Shown: positions 13,593 to 13,663 of the stretch, one piece after another
Layout: the number at the start of each line of letters is the position of its first letter
Position numbering within the stretch: position 1 is the stretch's first letter
Source: Clostridiales bacterium
GTDB lineage: Bacteria; Bacillota; Clostridia; Peptostreptococcales; Anaerovoracaceae
DNA length: 13,663 nucleotides
Reading direction: 5' to 3'
NCBI GenBank assembly: GCA_012515135.1
Contig: JAAYYX010000042.1
Coordinates: 1 to 13,663, forward strand
Translations under genes and position numbers: made by a program
The notes under the pieces: model-generated
Databases searched by the model: none
The model's input: the letters and a program-made list of their open reading frames with translations, nothing else
What the model was told of the DNA's origin: nothing

Positions 13593-13601
13593 TGTTATAA
13601 T
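13593..13601 (+). promoter_or_regulatory. Extended -10 promoter for rbgA
   Basis: TGTTATAAT at 13593-13601 is an extended -10 with a perfect TATAAT (13596-13601). The -35 position is poor (GCCCGA). A start near 13608 would leave a leader of about 16 bases before the ATG at 13624. Confidence 0.5.
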
Positions 13602-13623
13602 ATCGCCATAGAGAGGCAAAAAA

Positions 13624-13663
13624 ATGACAAACGATATAAACTGGTATCCGGGCCATATGAAAA
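13624..13663 (+). CDS. rbgA: Ribosome biogenesis GTPase RbgA/YlqF, first 13 codons (3' end outside window)
   Basis: The window ends inside this gene. The visible residues MTNDINWYPGHMK match the highly conserved N-terminus of the YlqF/RbgA family (B. subtilis begins with a similar IQWFPGHMAKA). RbgA is a circularly permuted GTPase needed for late assembly of the 50S subunit. A GAGAGG site lies about eight bases upstream. The position directly after rplS matches the common Firmicutes order rplS-(lepB)-rbgA-rnhB; lepB is missing between them here. Only 39 bases are seen, but the WYPGHMK motif and gene order agree well. Confidence 0.82.
   Translation, partial: MTNDINWYPGHMK

Noticed and set aside
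13110..13619. Long minus-strand frame rich in Ser and Ala opposite rplS
   Set aside because: It mirrors the Ala/Glu-rich repeat tail of L19 read backwards, has no ribosome site, and crosses the rplS terminator.

Overview
The window looks like chromosomal DNA of an anaerobic member of the Bacillota, probably class Clostridia. I base this on its moderate GC, heavy use of ATA, AGA and AGG codons, strong AGGAGG-type ribosome binding sites, a wall hydrolase joining an Fn3-like and an NlpC/P60 domain, an rplS-rbgA neighbourhood, and DUF3842, which I know mainly from anaerobic Firmicutes. A family-level placement (for example Anaerovoracaceae or Eubacteriaceae) would be a guess. I see no prophage, insertion sequence, CRISPR array, rRNA or tRNA.

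Bases 1-4668 hold a catabolic-looking block on the plus strand. It starts with the C-terminal part of a DUF4445 protein, the ATPase family that reductively reactivates corrinoid proteins. A good promoter follows, then a class III PLP aminotransferase, a short-chain dehydrogenase, a DUF3842 protein and a DUF4213/DUF364 protein. The set suggests that a corrinoid-dependent methyltransferase system lies just upstream, with the aminotransferase and dehydrogenase handling the demethylated product. The substrate cannot be read from this window. This block is the best candidate for an undescribed system.

Bases 4674-9392 are a divergent proline-biosynthesis locus. On the minus strand a YprB-like RNase H-fold exonuclease overlaps proA (glutamate-5-semialdehyde dehydrogenase). 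On the plus strand run proB (a short glutamate 5-kinase without a PUA domain), proC and a NUDIX hydrolase of the ADP-ribose pyrophosphatase type. ProB, ProA and ProC together make proline from glutamate. The 259-base region between the two arms is rich in inverted repeats: a perfect 15-bp hairpin, two mutually exclusive hairpins, and an inverted repeat flanking the proB -10 box.

Bases 9393-12683 carry a XerD-like tyrosine recombinase behind its own strong promoter, a TagO/WecA-type polyprenyl-phosphate sugar-1-phosphate transferase ending at a clear terminator, and a secreted Fn3-NlpC/P60 hydrolase with its own promoter and terminator. The last two belong to the cell envelope. Bases 12716-13663 carry rplS (ribosomal protein L19), whose promoter lies inside the preceding terminator and whose product has an acidic tail of about 110 residues. 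A terminator and the first 13 codons of rbgA (ylqF), a ribosome-assembly GTPase, complete the window.
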